Position numbers and translations under genes: made by a program. From the NCBI GenBank assembly GCA_050997195.1, contig JBPCRE010000024.1:1-17815 (forward strand): a stretch of 17,815 nucleotides of DNA. Direction: 5' to 3'. Shown here piece by piece: positions 7,395-13,918 of this stretch. The first letter of the stretch is position 1, and each line of letters starts with the position of its first letter. The notes beneath the pieces were generated by a model. That model was not told the origin of the DNA. It saw only the letters and a program-made list of their open reading frames with translations, and made no database searches. This DNA comes from JACCZP01 sp050997195. Lineage in GTDB: Bacteria > Actinomycetota > Thermoleophilia > Solirubrobacterales > Thermoleophilaceae.

Positions 7395-8843
7395 TTATAA
7401 GGCACGGGTCGAGCGGGCGATGGCGATCATCTCCTTCTCCGAGAGCGACTGCAGGAGCGTGTTGGAGATCCAGTACGCACCGCCGCGAGCGCGCCAGGCC
7501 ACGAGCCGAAGGCGATCGCCGTCGTAGTGCAGCTCGAACCGCCGTCCGCCGATCTCCCGCGTCTCCGACGGCGTGCGAAGGATCGGCGGATCGGGCCACG
7601 CGGTGCCCTGCACGCCGTAGTACTCGCCCACCAGATCGCGGCGGAGCACCATACGGTAGGCGTTGTGCACCCGGCCGTCGGGTCCGCGGAGGGCGTAGAC
7701 GCGAGGAGCGTCGTCGAAGGTCGAGCCGGCGATCCGCTGGCCCGGGAAGTAGACGGGGATCCGCGCACCTCCGCGCACCGCCTGAAGGGCCTGGGCGCGA
7801 CCCTCGGCCGAGGCGTCCTCGAGGTCGGCCCGGGGTTCGGGGCGCGGGCGCCTCCGCGCCCGCGGGCGGCCGGGGTCGCCTCTCGGGCCGCGCGTATCCT
7901 CGGCCCCGAGGAACTGGCGGGTGAGCTTCTTGACGCTCGCCGAGCTGGCGGTCACGAAGCTCTCGCCGATCCGGCCCTCGAAGTGGACCTCGGTGATGGC
8001 CTGGCCCGCGGCCCCTACTAGCAGCTTCAGCACGCTGAGCACCGAGGCCCGGTCGCGAAGGTCGGAGGTCGTGTTGCGGCCGAAGATCCGTACCAGCTCG
8101 TCGCGGTCGCCCACGAGCCGGGGCACCCCGACCTGGGCCTTGGCCTGGCGGATGAAGTCCTGCTGACGAGCGGAGCGCACGAGGTCGTTGTCCTCGTGGC
8201 GGTAGCGCACGTAGTCGAGAGCGTCCTGGCCGCAGAGCCGCTGATAGCCCTGCTCGACGTCGATGGTGGCGTACTTCTCGGGACCCGAGTTGTCGTTGAA
8301 GTAGCGGCGGTCGATGTCGGCGTACACGCAGTCGATGGCGTTCACCGCCTGGCGGAAGCCCTTGAAGTCCACGTTGATCACGTGGTTGATGCGCAGGCCG
8401 GTGAGCTCCTTGATGGTCTCGAGCGTGAGCCTCGGTCCGCCGATCGAGTACGCCTCGTTGAGCTTGCTCGTGCCGTGCCCCGGGATCCTCACCTTCAGGT
8501 CCCGCGGCAGTGACATGAGCGCGGTGGTCCTCCGCGCGGGATCCAGCCGCACGAGGATCACCGTGTCCGAGCGGGCGCCCGCGGCGGCCCCGCTGAGCGA
8601 GTCGCGCGCCGTCCGTGCCCGCTTGTCGGAGCCCACGAGCATGATCGTCTGCGGTGTCCCGGCGTCGGCCTCGGCGAGGCCCACGCCGAAGTCGAGGGGG
8701 CCGTTGGTGCCGAGCGCCGCCACGATCTTGTCCACCTCGCGAAAGGCGGCGAACGACGTGGCGGTGGCCGAGGCCAGCGCGATGAGAAGAGCCCCGAGGA
8801 AGAACCTCGCCCAAGGCCGCGGGGCCTTCAGGGGCTCAGGCAA
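7395..8843 (-). CDS. LytR-CpsA-Psr (LCP) family phosphotransferase
   Basis: 482 residues, TTG start overlapping the upstream peptidase gene by 8 bases. One N-terminal membrane segment (about 13-32, FFLGALLIALASATATSFAA) anchors it with the catalytic domain outside. The LCP core shows MLVGSDKR, ARSDTVILVRLDP, the polyprenyl-phosphate binding segment MSLPRDLKVRIPG, KLNEAYSIGGP, and ALDYVRYRHEDNDLVRSARQQ with the conserved Arg/Asp residues. LCP enzymes transfer undecaprenyl-linked glycopolymers to peptidoglycan or other wall acceptors. After an Arg/Pro-rich linker (about 325-350) comes a further domain of about 125 residues (GEYYGVQGTAWPDPP..., GGAYWISNTLLQSLS); I recall this extension from Thermoleophilia LCP proteins. 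The genes downstream make nucleotide sugars, so polysaccharide anchoring fits. Confidence 0.88.
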   Translation of the reverse strand: MPEPLKAPRPWARFFLGALLIALASATATSFAAFREVDKIVAALGTNGPLDFGVGLAEADAGTPQTIMLVGSDKRARTARDSLSGAAAGARSDTVILVRLDPARRTTALMSLPRDLKVRIPGHGTSKLNEAYSIGGPRLTLETIKELTGLRINHVINVDFKGFRQAVNAIDCVYADIDRRYFNDNSGPEKYATIDVEQGYQRLCGQDALDYVRYRHEDNDLVRSARQQDFIRQAKAQVGVPRLVGDRDELVRIFGRNTTSDLRDRASVLSVLKLLVGAAGQAITEVHFEGRIGESFVTASSASVKKLTRQFLGAEDTRGPRGDPGRPRARRRPRPEPRADLEDASAEGRAQALQAVRGGARIPVYFPGQRIAGSTFDDAPRVYALRGPDGRVHNAYRMVLRRDLVGEYYGVQGTAWPDPPILRTPSETREIGGRRFELHYDGDRLRLVAWRARGGAYWISNTLLQSLSEKEMIAIARSTRAL

Positions 8844-9939
8844 CGCGCAGGTCGGCCGAGGTGCCGACCCTCTTCGGCAACAGGTGCACGAAATCCACGA
8901 GCGCTCCCTTGTAGCGCTCGAGCGAGGAGACCGAGACCCACTCCTCGGGCCCGTGGTGGCCGCTCCCTCGAGGGCCGAACTCGACCGCCGGGATGCCCGC
9001 CTCGAGGAAGGAGACCGCGTCCGAGGCCCCGTGGCGGCCCACGGAGGTGCGCTCGGCCGGGGCTCCGTCGGCCACCGCCTCGGCCAGGCAGGTCACGAAC
9101 GGGTCGGTACGCTCGACGATGGCCGGAACGCGATGGAAGATGACCGACACCGAGGTGTCCGACAGGTCGTGGACGGCGGCCAGGATGCCCTCGGGCTCCT
9201 GGCCGGGCAGGTAGCGCACGTCCACGTCGATCACGCAGCGGTCGGGCACCTTGTTCAAGGCGTCGCCCCCGGAGATGCGTCCGAGATTGATCGATGGTCG
9301 GTCGAAGAGATCGGAGGACTCGCGGGCGAAGGGCAGAGACTCGATTCGCCGGAACACGTCGAGGGCCTTCAGCACCGCGTTGTCTCCGAGCCACGGAGTC
9401 GATCCGTGCGCGGCCCGCCCGCGCACCTCGATGCGCATGGCCAGCACCCCCTTGGCCTGCACGCCGATGCGCAGATCCGTGGGCTCGCCGGTGATCGCGA
9501 AGTCCGCGGTCAGCCCGTCCTCGATGAGGCGGTCGGAGGCCCGCGTCTCGTCGGTCTCGAGCTCCTCGTCGGACACGCAGAGAAAGAGCACGCGCACGGC
9601 CCCCTGGCCTGCGAGGTCGCGGACGGCGCACATCATCCCGGCGAGGCCGCCCTTCATGTCGTAGGCGCCGCGTCCGTAGAGGCGATCGTCCTCGTAGCGG
9701 GGCGAGAACTGCTCGGGGGGAGCGGGCACCACGTCGAGGTGGCCGTGGAAGACCACGGTGGGCCCGGTGCGGGCACCCACCGCGGCGGTCAGGTAGGGCC
9801 GCCCGTTGTGGGTCCCGCCGCCCACCTCCACGTCGCGCGCCTCGAGCCATCCCTTGACGAAGCCGGCGGCGCTCTGGATGCCCTCGTGCGTCGAGGTCTC
9901 GTAGGTGATCAGCCGCTCGGCGAGGGCACGCTCCTGCAT
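8836..9939 (-). CDS. M20-family zinc metallopeptidase/deacylase (ArgE/DapE/CPG2-like)
   Basis: 367 residues from ATG 9939. The M20 catalytic domain has FHGHLDVVP (His67 and Asp69), GRGAYDMKGG (Asp94, metal bridge), VSDEELETDE (Glu125 base and Glu126), and GEPTDL. The inserted dimerisation lid includes RIEVRGRAAHGSTPW, and the end has GPRGSGHHGPEEWV with the last metal-ligand His. It hydrolyses an N-acyl amino acid or peptide in the cytoplasm; the substrate is not readable. An upstream GTG at 10002 overlaps the monooxygenase stop (GTGA) but adds 21 residues unlike the family. ATG 9939 is preferred because homology starts there and a -10-like TACAGT (complement of 9946-9951) lies 6 bases upstream, compatible with a leaderless mRNA. 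The 3' end overlaps the LCP start by 8 bases. Confidence 0.85.
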   Translation of the reverse strand: MQERALAERLITYETSTHEGIQSAAGFVKGWLEARDVEVGGGTHNGRPYLTAAVGARTGPTVVFHGHLDVVPAPPEQFSPRYEDDRLYGRGAYDMKGGLAGMMCAVRDLAGQGAVRVLFLCVSDEELETDETRASDRLIEDGLTADFAITGEPTDLRIGVQAKGVLAMRIEVRGRAAHGSTPWLGDNAVLKALDVFRRIESLPFARESSDLFDRPSINLGRISGGDALNKVPDRCVIDVDVRYLPGQEPEGILAAVHDLSDTSVSVIFHRVPAIVERTDPFVTCLAEAVADGAPAERTSVGRHGASDAVSFLEAGIPAVEFGPRGSGHHGPEEWVSVSSLERYKGALVDFVHLLPKRVGTSADLRVA

Positions 9940-9989
9940 CCGCGGACTGTACTCGCGCCGGCGGGATGTTCCCGGGCTCCCCGGGCCCT

Positions 9990-10008
9990 TGACCCGAGTC
10001 ACGGGTCA
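9990..10008. repeat. Perfect 7-bp inverted repeat at the monooxygenase/peptidase junction
   Basis: TGACCCG (9990-9996), a 5-base spacer, and CGGGTCA (10002-10008) form a perfect inverted repeat. It covers the monooxygenase stop codon and the alternative GTG start of the M20 gene. No T-run follows on either strand, so it is not a standard intrinsic terminator. It could be a hairpin at the transcript junction or a protein-binding site upstream of the peptidase. It does not resemble the TetR operators at 11311-11369. Confidence 0.45.
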
Positions 10009-11291
10009 GGTAGAAACCGCGGTACGCGGACCCGCGGAGCCCTCGTCCCGGCGTCGGGCGTCCGCACGTGCTCCGGGAGGACCCCGACGCCCACCAGCCG
10101 GGCGGGTAGGCGCCGCACGAATCCGATCCGCGCGAGGTGGCGGACCGGCCCGAAGCCGGCGCCGGGAGCCTGGCCCTGAAGCAAGGGGCGGATGAGGCGG
10201 CGCTGCACGAGGCGCTGAAAGGCCTGTGTGACCGCGGTGGGAAGCCATCGGCGCCGCTGGACGCGTGCGAGCTCGCGCTCGGTCACCCGTCCCCGCGCCA
10301 GGGGCTCCGCGAGCAGGTTCGCCGCGGCCACCGCGTCCTGGATGGCCAGGTTGATGCCGACCCCGCCGACGGGCGACATGGCGTGGGCGGCGTCGCCGAT
10401 GAACAGGAGGCCGGGCAGGTGCCAGGGCCTCAGGCGGTTGACCTGGACCTCGAGCCCCTTGACGTCCGACCAGCTTCGGAGCTCCTCCACGCGGTCGCCG
10501 AGGAACGGCAGGAGCTCCGCCACCGAGTCGCGCAGCGTCTGGATGTCTCGCCGTCGGAGCTTCGCCTCGGTGCCCTTGGGGATGGCGAACGCCACCTGCC
10601 AGTAGTCGCCGCGGTCGATCATCGCCGCGAAGCGCCCGGGGGTTATCCGGCCGAAGCTCCCCTCCCGGTCGGAGGAGCCGCGGGAGAGCCGGAACCACAG
10701 GATGTCCATAGGCGCTCCGTAGGCCACCGGGGTGAGCCCCACCACCCGCCTGACGTCGGAATCCCGCCCGTCGGTGGCCACCGTCAGAGCCGCCGCGACC
10801 TCGTGCGTCCCGTCCGGGCCGCGGTAGCGGAGCCCTGTGACCCTCCCGTCGCGCCGCGTGACGTCGAGCACCTCGGCGTCCATGCGCAGGGTGAAGCCGG
10901 GGTATCTCTTCGCCTCGTCGGTCAAGAAGTCGAGGAAGTCCCACTGCGGGACGAACGCGATGTAGGGGTGGCGCAGGCCGAGCTCGCGGAAGTCGGCGAG
11001 CGTGGCGGTGCCGGAGTCGGTCACCGCATCGAGCGTCGCCATCCTCCGCTGCGGGATCGCCGAGAACCCGTCGAGCAGCCCGAGCTCCTCGATGATGTCC
11101 ATCGTGGCCGGGTGGATCGTGTCGCCGCGGAAGTCGCGGAAGAAGTCCTCGTGCTTCTCGAGGACGAGGACCTCGATGCCGGCGCGCGCGAGGAGTAGGC
11201 CGAGTGCCGCTCCAGCGGGCCCGCATCCCGCGATGCAGCACGTGACGGCCTCGTGGTGAACCGCGTCGTGTTGGGCGTGAATGGCCGGCAT
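9999..11291 (-). CDS. FAD-dependent aromatic-type monooxygenase (PHBH/UbiH fold)
   Basis: 430 residues, ATG start with a strong ribosome binding site (GAAGGAGG, 5 bases before the ATG). It is a group A flavoprotein monooxygenase. The dinucleotide fold is AGCGPAGAALG (21-31), a G-x-G-x-x-G variant. VATDGRDSDVRR (171-182) is the DG motif contacting FAD and NAD(P)H. LFIGDAAHAMSPVGGVGINLAIQD (from 297) is the GD motif binding the FAD ribityl chain. Such enzymes hydroxylate phenolic or polyketide-like compounds, and some inactivate antibiotics; the substrate is unknown. The C-terminal part (about 370-430) is Arg/Pro-rich with no recognised domain. It is divergent from a TetR regulator, with two palindromic operators over its promoter, so substrate-induced derepression is likely. 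Confidence 0.85.
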   Translation of the reverse strand: MPAIHAQHDAVHHEAVTCCIAGCGPAGAALGLLLARAGIEVLVLEKHEDFFRDFRGDTIHPATMDIIEELGLLDGFSAIPQRRMATLDAVTDSGTATLADFRELGLRHPYIAFVPQWDFLDFLTDEAKRYPGFTLRMDAEVLDVTRRDGRVTGLRYRGPDGTHEVAAALTVATDGRDSDVRRVVGLTPVAYGAPMDILWFRLSRGSSDREGSFGRITPGRFAAMIDRGDYWQVAFAIPKGTEAKLRRRDIQTLRDSVAELLPFLGDRVEELRSWSDVKGLEVQVNRLRPWHLPGLLFIGDAAHAMSPVGGVGINLAIQDAVAAANLLAEPLARGRVTERELARVQRRRWLPTAVTQAFQRLVQRRLIRPLLQGQAPGAGFGPVRHLARIGFVRRLPARLVGVGVLPEHVRTPDAGTRAPRVRVPRFLPDP

Positions 11292-11310
11292 CGAGGCCTC
11301 CTTCAGCTAT

Positions 11311-11326
11311 TTCATCAAGTGATGAA
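11311..11326. promoter_or_regulatory. Predicted TetR operator 1
   Basis: TTCATCA-AG-TGATGAA: perfect 7-base arms with a 2-base centre, 19 bases upstream of the monooxygenase ATG. The reverse complement of operator 2 matches it at 14 of 16 positions, and both sites are flanked by AGCTA. If the monooxygenase promoter is the TTGAAA/TACGGT pair on the - strand, this site lies just downstream of the -10 box, near the transcription start. It should bind the divergent TetR protein as a dimer. Confidence 0.65.
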
Positions 11327-11353
11327 TAGACCGTACCGGTTCGAGAGCTAGAT

Positions 11354-11369
11354 TTCAACACTCGATGAA
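11354..11369. promoter_or_regulatory. Predicted TetR operator 2
   Basis: TTCAACACTCGATGAA; its reverse complement TTCATCGAGTGTTGAA differs from operator 1 at only two of 16 positions. The two sites are 43 bases apart start to start, about four helical turns, and lie in opposite orientation. The site overlaps a - strand TTGAAA (complement of 11353-11358), a candidate -35 box for the monooxygenase, and ends 14 bases before the tetR ATG. Binding here could block both genes. Confidence 0.6.
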
Positions 11370-11383
11370 TAGCTCTGGAGCCC

Positions 11384-12007
11384 ATGTCCGTTGACGCCGA
11401 CCGCGAAGGGCGCCCGCGCGAGGGGCCCGGACGGCGCGCGGGTCCGTCCACCAGCCGGGAGGAGATCCTCGAGGCCGCGCGGGCACGATTCGCGCGCCAC
11501 GGCTACGACGGCACCACGGTGCGCGGTGTCGCCGCCGACGCAGGGGTCGACGCCGCCCTCGTCCATTACTTCTTCGGCACCAAGAGCTCCCTGTTCGGCG
11601 CCGCCATGGCCCTGCCCGTCAACCCAGCGGATGTGCTCGCCGGCGTCCTCGCCGACGGCGTCGAGGACCTGGGCTGTCGGCTCGTGCGCGCGCTGCTTCC
11701 CATCTGGGACAAGCCGGAGACGGGCGGGCCGCTGGTCGCGCTGCTGCGCTCGGCCGTGGGCCACGGGGAGGCCGCGGCGATGCTGCGGGAGTTCGCCGGG
11801 CGGGAGATCCTCGGCCAGCTTGCGCGGGCGCTCGAGGACCCGCAGGCCGAGCTTCGAGCGACCCTGGTCGGCTCCCAGCTCGTGGGGCTGGCGATGGCGC
11901 GTTACGTCCTGGCGATCGAGCCGCTCGCCTCCGCGGACCACGACACGCTCGCGGCCGCCCTCGCCCCCACACTCCAGCGCTATCTCACCGGAGAGCTCGA
12001 GGGCTAG
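11384..12007 (+). CDS. TetR/AcrR-family transcriptional repressor
   Basis: 207 residues, ATG start preceded by CTGGAG. The N-terminal helix-turn-helix (about residues 24-70) reads SREEILEAARARFARHGYDG, then TTVRGVAADAGVDAALVHYFFGTKSSLF, the classic TetR DNA-binding signature. The helical C-terminal ligand and dimer domain (about 80-205) resembles the actinobacterial TetR_C type. The first 22 residues are an Arg/Pro/Gly-rich disordered arm. It is divergent from the FAD monooxygenase, and the 92 bases between the starts contain two matching palindromes, so it most likely represses the monooxygenase and itself until a substrate or related ligand binds. Its 3' end overlaps the convergent selenoprotein gene by 23 bases. 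Confidence 0.92.
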   Translation: MSVDADREGRPREGPGRRAGPSTSREEILEAARARFARHGYDGTTVRGVAADAGVDAALVHYFFGTKSSLFGAAMALPVNPADVLAGVLADGVEDLGCRLVRALLPIWDKPETGGPLVALLRSAVGHGEAAAMLREFAGREILGQLARALEDPQAELRATLVGSQLVGLAMARYVLAIEPLASADHDTLAAALAPTLQRYLTGELEG

Positions 12008-12548
12008 GAGTTCTTCGCAGCGCCTCGAGCACCTCGTGGCTTGGGGCGTTGTCGGCGGAGTCGTCGTTGTAGTGGGCGTAGAGCACGGCGCCGTCGCGAC
12101 CCACAACGAAGGTCCCGGGGTTCAGGGAGATGTCGCCGCCCTTGGGGTTGCCGACGAGGTGCCCCTCCCGCGCGGCGGCGATCGTGGCCTTCAGCATCTG
12201 CGGGCCGAGGTACTGCTTGATCGATCCCTTGCCGAGCCCCACCGCGTCGTAGCCCTCGAGCTCGGGATCGCCCAGGCAGTCGAAGAAGACGCCCTGGTCC
12301 GCGCAGAAGTCGCGCGTCTGGGCGCCCGTGTACTGAAAGGCGGCGACGACATCGCCTCCGGCGGCGCGGATGCCCTCGAGGTCCTCACCCAACTGGGCGA
12401 GGTGGCGGCGGCAGTGAGGTCAGCCGAAGTGACGTTCGAAGGCCACGACGAGCGGCCCCTTCGCCCAGCGCTCGCTGAGGCGTTCCGATCCGTCGGGGCC
12501 CTCGAGCATCAGGTCGGGGAAACGGTCCCCCTCGTCGAGCTTGCTCAT
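11985..12548 (-). CDS. Peroxiredoxin-like selenoprotein (AhpC-TSA_2/PRXL2 family) with in-frame TGA as Sec43
   Basis: The frame from ATG 12548 to stop 11985 encodes 187 residues if TGA at 12422-12420 is read as selenocysteine. Before it the protein reads FPDLMLEGPDG...PLVVAFERHFG; after it, PHCRRHLAQLGEDLEGI. Cys homologues of this Prx-like family carry R-H-F-G-C-P-F-C-R at this place, so the TGA replaces the first Cys of the C-x-x-C site (U43-P-H-C46). The rest is family-typical: GDPELEGYDAVGLGKGS, GGDISLNPGTFVVGRDG, AHYNDDSADN. Inferred role: cytoplasmic thiol/selenol peroxidase or thioredoxin-like reductant. A SECIS-like hairpin starts 17 bases after the TGA. The gene lies 45 bases after the iron alcohol dehydrogenase and may share its transcript; no close ribosome binding site is seen. 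Without recoding it would be a split pseudogene, which the intact frame on both sides argues against. Confidence 0.8.
12383..12402 (-). promoter_or_regulatory. SECIS-like hairpin downstream of the UGA codon
   Basis: On the - strand mRNA, CCUCGCCC (12402-12395) pairs with GGGUGAGG (12390-12383) through 8 base pairs, one of them G-U, around the loop AGUU (12394-12391). The loop begins 25 bases after the UGA, and one of its first two bases is G. Both fit the usual description of bacterial SECIS elements: an apical loop roughly 16-37 bases from UGA with an early G. A competing longer-range pairing, CCUCAC immediately after UGA with GUGAGG, is also possible. SelB binding is inferred; no folding energy was computed. 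Confidence 0.55.
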
Positions 12549-12593
12549 TAAGGCACGGTAGCGCCCCCTCCACCCCCGCGCCTCAGCCGGTGG

Positions 12594-13868
12594 CTACCAG
12601 TTCTCCATCGACGCCCGGATGATGCCGGCGAGCTCCTTCGGCCCCGCCTCACGTGGCGCGATCACCAGCAGGCGCTGCTGCTTGAGGGCGCCCTCCACGA
12701 GCTGCTCCACGTCGTCCTCCTCGTAGCCGAGCTCGGCCACCCCGGTCGGGGCGCCCACGTCGCGCATCAGGGCGATGAGGGCGTCGGGGAGGGTGTGGGC
12801 GTCGGCCTCGGGCACTGGCTCTCCGAGCAGCAGCTCGGCGGCGCGGCGGTGCTTCTCGGGGTCGGCCTCGAACGTGAAGCGAAACGCGGCGGGCGAGGTC
12901 ACGATCACCGAGAACCCGTGGGGCACGAAGGGATGGTCCTGCGGATAGCCCGGCGGCATGTACTCGTGCTTCAGGGAAGCGATCGGATACGCGCACGAGT
13001 GCGGGATGTGCACCCCGGCCGAGCCGAAGCCGATCCCTGCCAGGGAGGCGCCGAGCATCATGGCCCCCCTCGCCTCCACGTCGTCGGCGTCGGCCACCGC
13101 CCGGCGGAGGTACTTCCCCCCGAGCTCCAGCGCCCGCGCCGACCACATGTCGGAGATCGGGTTGGCGCCCTGATAGGGAGGGCGATCGTCGGGCGAGTCG
13201 GGTGCGTCGCGCGAGTCGTAGGGGCGCGAGATGAACGACTCCGCGGCGTGGCACACCACGTCGAGGCCGGTGGACGCGATCACCTGGGAGGAGACCGAGC
13301 GGGTGAGCTCGGGATCCACCACGGCCTGGTGCGGGCGCAGGTAGCGGTGTGAGATGCCGGTCTTCACCTGCTGCTCGGGGATGTCGAGGATGGCCACGGT
13401 CGTGGCCTCCGAGCCCGTACCCGGCGTGGTGGGCACCATGAGCAGGGGCTTGAGCGGCCCGGGAGGCTTCTTGCCTCCCCCGACCGGCGGGTTCACGTAG
13501 TCGAGGATCTCGGCGGGATGGGTGGCCACAAGGTCGGCCACCTTCGCGGTGTCCATGCTCGAGCCGCCGCCCACGCCGACGAAGCCGTCGAACCCCCCGT
13601 CGACCGCGAAGTCCGCGGCCTCCTGGAAGGACTCGGCGGTGGGCTCGACGCGAGCCCGGTCGAAGACCACGACCTCGATGCCCTCATTCTCGATGGACTC
13701 CCGCACCCGGTCGGCGATGCCCGCCTCGCGCACGCCGGGGTCGGTGACCACCATGACCCGGGTCGCGCCCATGCGCGCGAGCTCCCAGCCGGCCTCGGCC
13801 GAGGCGCCGGCGCCGAACTTCATGGGCGTGGCCTCGAGAGTGTAGATCGTCTCCTTGCCCTGCGTCAT
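12594..13868 (-). CDS. Iron-containing alcohol dehydrogenase, hydroxyacid-oxoacid transhydrogenase (ADHFE1) type
   Basis: 424 residues from ATG 13868, which has GGGAG five bases upstream; an ATG at 13934 would overlap the divergent gene and add atypical sequence. NAD-binding motifs are GGGSSMDTAK (100-109) and TTPGTGSEAT (147-156). Metal ligands are likely Asp203 and His207 in GLDVVCHAAES, with His near 290 and His317 in VPHGFSV. The block from SRPYDSRDAPDSP through PYQGANPISDMWS, then GFGSAGVHIPHSCAYPI, matches the HOT/ADHFE1 subfamily rather than ordinary alcohol dehydrogenases. HOT enzymes couple oxidation of 4-hydroxybutyrate (or a similar hydroxyacid) to reduction of 2-oxoglutarate, giving D-2-hydroxyglutarate, without free NAD turnover. 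The divergent FAD dehydrogenase could recycle that product. Confidence 0.85.
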   Translation of the reverse strand: MTQGKETIYTLEATPMKFGAGASAEAGWELARMGATRVMVVTDPGVREAGIADRVRESIENEGIEVVVFDRARVEPTAESFQEAADFAVDGGFDGFVGVGGGSSMDTAKVADLVATHPAEILDYVNPPVGGGKKPPGPLKPLLMVPTTPGTGSEATTVAILDIPEQQVKTGISHRYLRPHQAVVDPELTRSVSSQVIASTGLDVVCHAAESFISRPYDSRDAPDSPDDRPPYQGANPISDMWSARALELGGKYLRRAVADADDVEARGAMMLGASLAGIGFGSAGVHIPHSCAYPIASLKHEYMPPGYPQDHPFVPHGFSVIVTSPAAFRFTFEADPEKHRRAAELLLGEPVPEADAHTLPDALIALMRDVGAPTGVAELGYEEDDVEQLVEGALKQQRLLVIAPREAGPKELAGIIRASMENW

Positions 13869-13918
13869 GAAAGTCTCCCAAGCGTCGAGTTCGGGCGTGG
13901 CCGGTCGGAGCCATCTTG

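Noticed and set aside
11985..12392. A shorter gene starting at TTG 12392, downstream of the TGA
   Set aside because: It would begin inside the thioredoxin fold and lose the active site. The family N-terminus is intact just upstream in the same frame, so selenocysteine readthrough explains the data better.
3281..12556. The octamer GTGCCTTA near three gene boundaries (3281 on +; 7395-7402 and 12549-12556 on -), each followed by a TAAG/TGAG-like string
   Set aside because: The octamer is short, the contexts differ (before vapB, at a stop codon, before the selenoprotein start), and three hits without a promoter-like layout is not enough to call a shared regulatory site.
12385..12573. Small - strand frame of 62 codons overlapping the selenoprotein N-terminus
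   Set aside because: It is a different frame from the Prx-like protein, is Arg/Pro-rich, and lacks any recognisable feature.
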